The notes below the pieces were generated by a model. The model was not told the DNA's origin. It made no database searches and saw only the letters and a program-made list of their open reading frames with translations. The position numbers and the translations under genes are program-made. Positions 62,689-64,000 of a DNA stretch of 64,000 bases are shown here, piece after piece. How positions within the stretch are numbered: the stretch's first letter is position 1; every line of letters starts with the position of its first letter. The stretch spans positions 310,001 through 374,000 of the forward strand of contig NZ_JAJEJQ010000004.1 of the NCBI RefSeq assembly GCF_021390575.1, written 5' to 3'. This DNA comes from Paraburkholderia adhaesiva. Lineage in GTDB: Bacteria > Pseudomonadota > Gammaproteobacteria > Burkholderiales > Burkholderiaceae.

Positions 62689-63251
62689 GAGCCGTCTTTG
62701 GGGTAGAAGCGCCTCTCCTTCACCCGCTTGGAATGTGATAGACCGACAGCGATGTCTTCTGGGCTGACCATGCCAAAAGCAGACCATCGCGGATCATAGG
62801 CAACGATCCCAACCAGATTTAATACGTCAGCCACATTCGATGAGCAACTGTTATCCAGAAGGCTGTATTCGTGCCGTGCTGGATCGCCGTTGGTTACGGC
62901 CACGCGGCGCTTCAGTTCGGCTTCAATCTTCTTCTTTTCTTCCGGAGACACGCGGAGGACATAGCCAACAGAATCGCGAAAGCTCTCTTGTACAGCAACA
63001 TACTGGGCATATGTCTTTTTTGAATCGTACCCGTCATGTGCTCGTGAGTACGCTATGCCATCGACAATGATTGCCACGTGACCGAATTGTGATCCCCGGC
63101 TGACCAGTCGCGAATCGCTGACAATCACCTCGACGCTATCTGTCTCCGTTCGAATTTCCTTCGCATCGGAATCGGTTGTTGGCGTGGTGGTTCGAGTCGC
63201 GATCAATCGATATCTCACCCCATCGGGGGAGACGTGAATCTGCTCTGGCAT
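62685..63251 (-). CDS. Putative type VI effector with permuted papain-like (NlpC-type) motif
   Basis: 188 residues. His58 in SQFGHVAIIVDGIAYSRAHD precedes Cys136 in YSLLDNSCSSNVADVLNLVG, the His-then-Cys order of permuted NlpC/P60 enzymes, which cut peptidoglycan or amide/ester bonds. It lies 2 bases behind a PAAR gene and overlaps a lipoprotein gene, the standard spike-effector-immunity layout. No signal peptide, as expected for a T6SS cargo. Substrate unknown. Confidence 0.65.
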   Translation of the reverse strand: MPEQIHVSPDGVRYRLIATRTTTPTTDSDAKEIRTETDSVEVIVSDSRLVSRGSQFGHVAIIVDGIAYSRAHDGYDSKKTYAQYVAVQESFRDSVGYVLRVSPEEKKKIEAELKRRVAVTNGDPARHEYSLLDNSCSSNVADVLNLVGIVAYDPRWSAFGMVSPEDIAVGLSHSKRVKERRFYPKDGS

Positions 63252-63253
63252 GG

Positions 63254-63817
63254 CTATCCTGCAAGGTAAACGTTGACGTTCTCGGCGGAGGCGGTGGAGG
63301 CAAGCAAATGCGTGTGCCCATCATCATCCGTTTCGCCGTACTCGAAAATGCCACTTTTTCGCTGCACCGCATAGGCGGTATGAGTCAGTACTTGCCCGTC
63401 TGCATTGCGCAAGACGAAATGGTCGTCGTACTGACCAATGACAGGAGAAGCGGTACAGGACGCTCCTGCGTCCGTCACGCCATGGCGTGTGGCTGTTGGT
63501 GTCGCCACTCCCATCGTTTCCGCCATGTCATCGCACCACGAATCGCCGGAGAGCGTGGCGACAATTTGCGGGGGCGTTGGACACTTGCAGAGAACGATAT
63601 CGCGATCGGCTGCCGTCTCTCCCATAAAGTCGATGCGCCGGGGGCCGCCGGCCTTCGCTATCACGCCCGTGCTTTTACACGCTTCGCACCAGGCAGTCCC
63701 GCCAATCAGCGCAACCTGGTGCCCCGCGTCGCCTATCGTAAAGACTGGACCACTATAGGGAAGGACTTGCCCACCTGTTTCCAGCTGGTCGCCGACAACG
63801 GCAATTCGACGCATCAT
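63254..63817 (-). CDS. PAAR-domain protein
   Basis: 187 residues (MMRRIAVVGDQLETGGQVLP). PAAR-like pattern: VGDQLETGG near the start, HQVALIGGTAWCEACKSTG and RIDFMGETAADRDIVLCKCP. The last 55 residues form an extension (FEYGETDDDGHTHLLASTAS) shared with the next PAAR gene upstream. PAAR proteins cap the T6SS VgrG spike and carry effectors. Coupled to the papain-like effector gene. Confidence 0.85.
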   Translation of the reverse strand: MMRRIAVVGDQLETGGQVLPYSGPVFTIGDAGHQVALIGGTAWCEACKSTGVIAKAGGPRRIDFMGETAADRDIVLCKCPTPPQIVATLSGDSWCDDMAETMGVATPTATRHGVTDAGASCTASPVIGQYDDHFVLRNADGQVLTHTAYAVQRKSGIFEYGETDDDGHTHLLASTASAENVNVYLAG

Positions 63818-63827
63818 GTCCTATTCC

Positions 63828-64000
63828 TCACCCTGCAAGAAACACGCGAATGCTTTCCGCGGCAGCGACCGACGAAAGCAGATGTGTATGTCCTTTCTCG
63901 TCTGTTTCGCCGTACTCGAAGTCGCCCGTTTCGCGTTGGACTACGTACGCCGCGTTGGCGATTGACTGCCCGTTCGCATCTCGCAATACAAACCGGTCAT
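63828..64000 (-). CDS. Second PAAR-type protein, C-terminal part (5' end outside window)
   Basis: 57 codons to the stop: DRFVLRDANGQSIANAAYVV, then FEYGETDEKGHTHLLSSVAA and FLAG. It matches the C-terminal extension of the adjacent PAAR protein closely, so the two genes are tandem duplicates. Start lies beyond the right edge. Confidence 0.75.
   Translation of the reverse strand, partial: DRFVLRDANGQSIANAAYVVQRETGDFEYGETDEKGHTHLLSSVAAAESIRVFLAG

Noticed and set aside
1..64000. rRNA or tRNA genes
   Set aside because: None recognised on reading both strands; a dedicated search was not possible here.

Overview
The window looks like an accessory, IS-riddled stretch of a Burkholderiaceae genome (Burkholderia/Paraburkholderia type). 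The coding style is GC-rich, the porin is a classical beta-proteobacterial trimeric porin, and there are IS3, IS5, IS21, IS66, IS110/IS1111 and IS481 elements. Remnants of a contact-dependent inhibition locus appear in the Burkholderia gene order (toxin end, immunity, then TpsB transporter). I saw no rRNA, tRNA or CRISPR array.

Layout. 1-6.5 kb: an intact membrane-lipid/phosphatase cluster (methyltransferase end, PAP2/dual-specificity phosphatase, small membrane protein) followed by a coupled DUF3142 gene and a large exported protein. 6.8-19.6 kb: exported proteins built from repeats (HAF, ankyrin, DKNYY, WG-DUF2167, Kelch), several broken by one stop or one frame change, separated by IS66, IS5 and IS481 debris. 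19.8-23.8 kb: an IS3 remnant carrying two nested IS110-family insertions. 23.8-29.3 kb: hypothetical genes on the minus strand and a complete IS3 element. 29.3-34 kb: a complete IS21 element inserted in an IS5 fragment, and a zinc alcohol dehydrogenase with a perfect FNR/Anr-type box upstream. 34-35.5 kb: small genes including a HEPN-like protein. 35.5-38 kb: a minus-strand redox set (isochorismatase-like hydrolase, pirin, a stub of an Old Yellow Enzyme, SDR).

38-54.5 kb is an array of mostly small same-strand genes, several joined by the same stop/ribosome-binding junction (TAGGAAA). It includes a sigma-region-4-like protein, a TIR-domain protein, an Lnb-like/lipase-lipoprotein pair, a PD-(D/E)XK-like protein and a porin. 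Next to the sigma-like gene is a cluster of five 19-bp repeats arranged like two transposon ends placed back to back. 54.5-58.8 kb: a frame-disrupted propeller-like gene, IS66 debris and small lipoproteins. 58.8-62.4 kb: a wrecked Bcp-type CDI locus whose toxin gene is cut by an IS5 fragment and whose transporter carries a one-base frame break. 62.4-64 kb: a PAAR / papain-like effector / lipoprotein cassette with a second PAAR gene running off the right edge.

The strongest overall signal is intergenomic-conflict machinery (CDI, PAAR effector cassette, TIR, HEPN-like, nuclease-like genes) in a region decaying through IS insertion and single-lesion pseudogenes. The most unusual loci are the repeat cluster near 39 kb, the -1 slippery site in the DKNYY gene, and the small-gene array.
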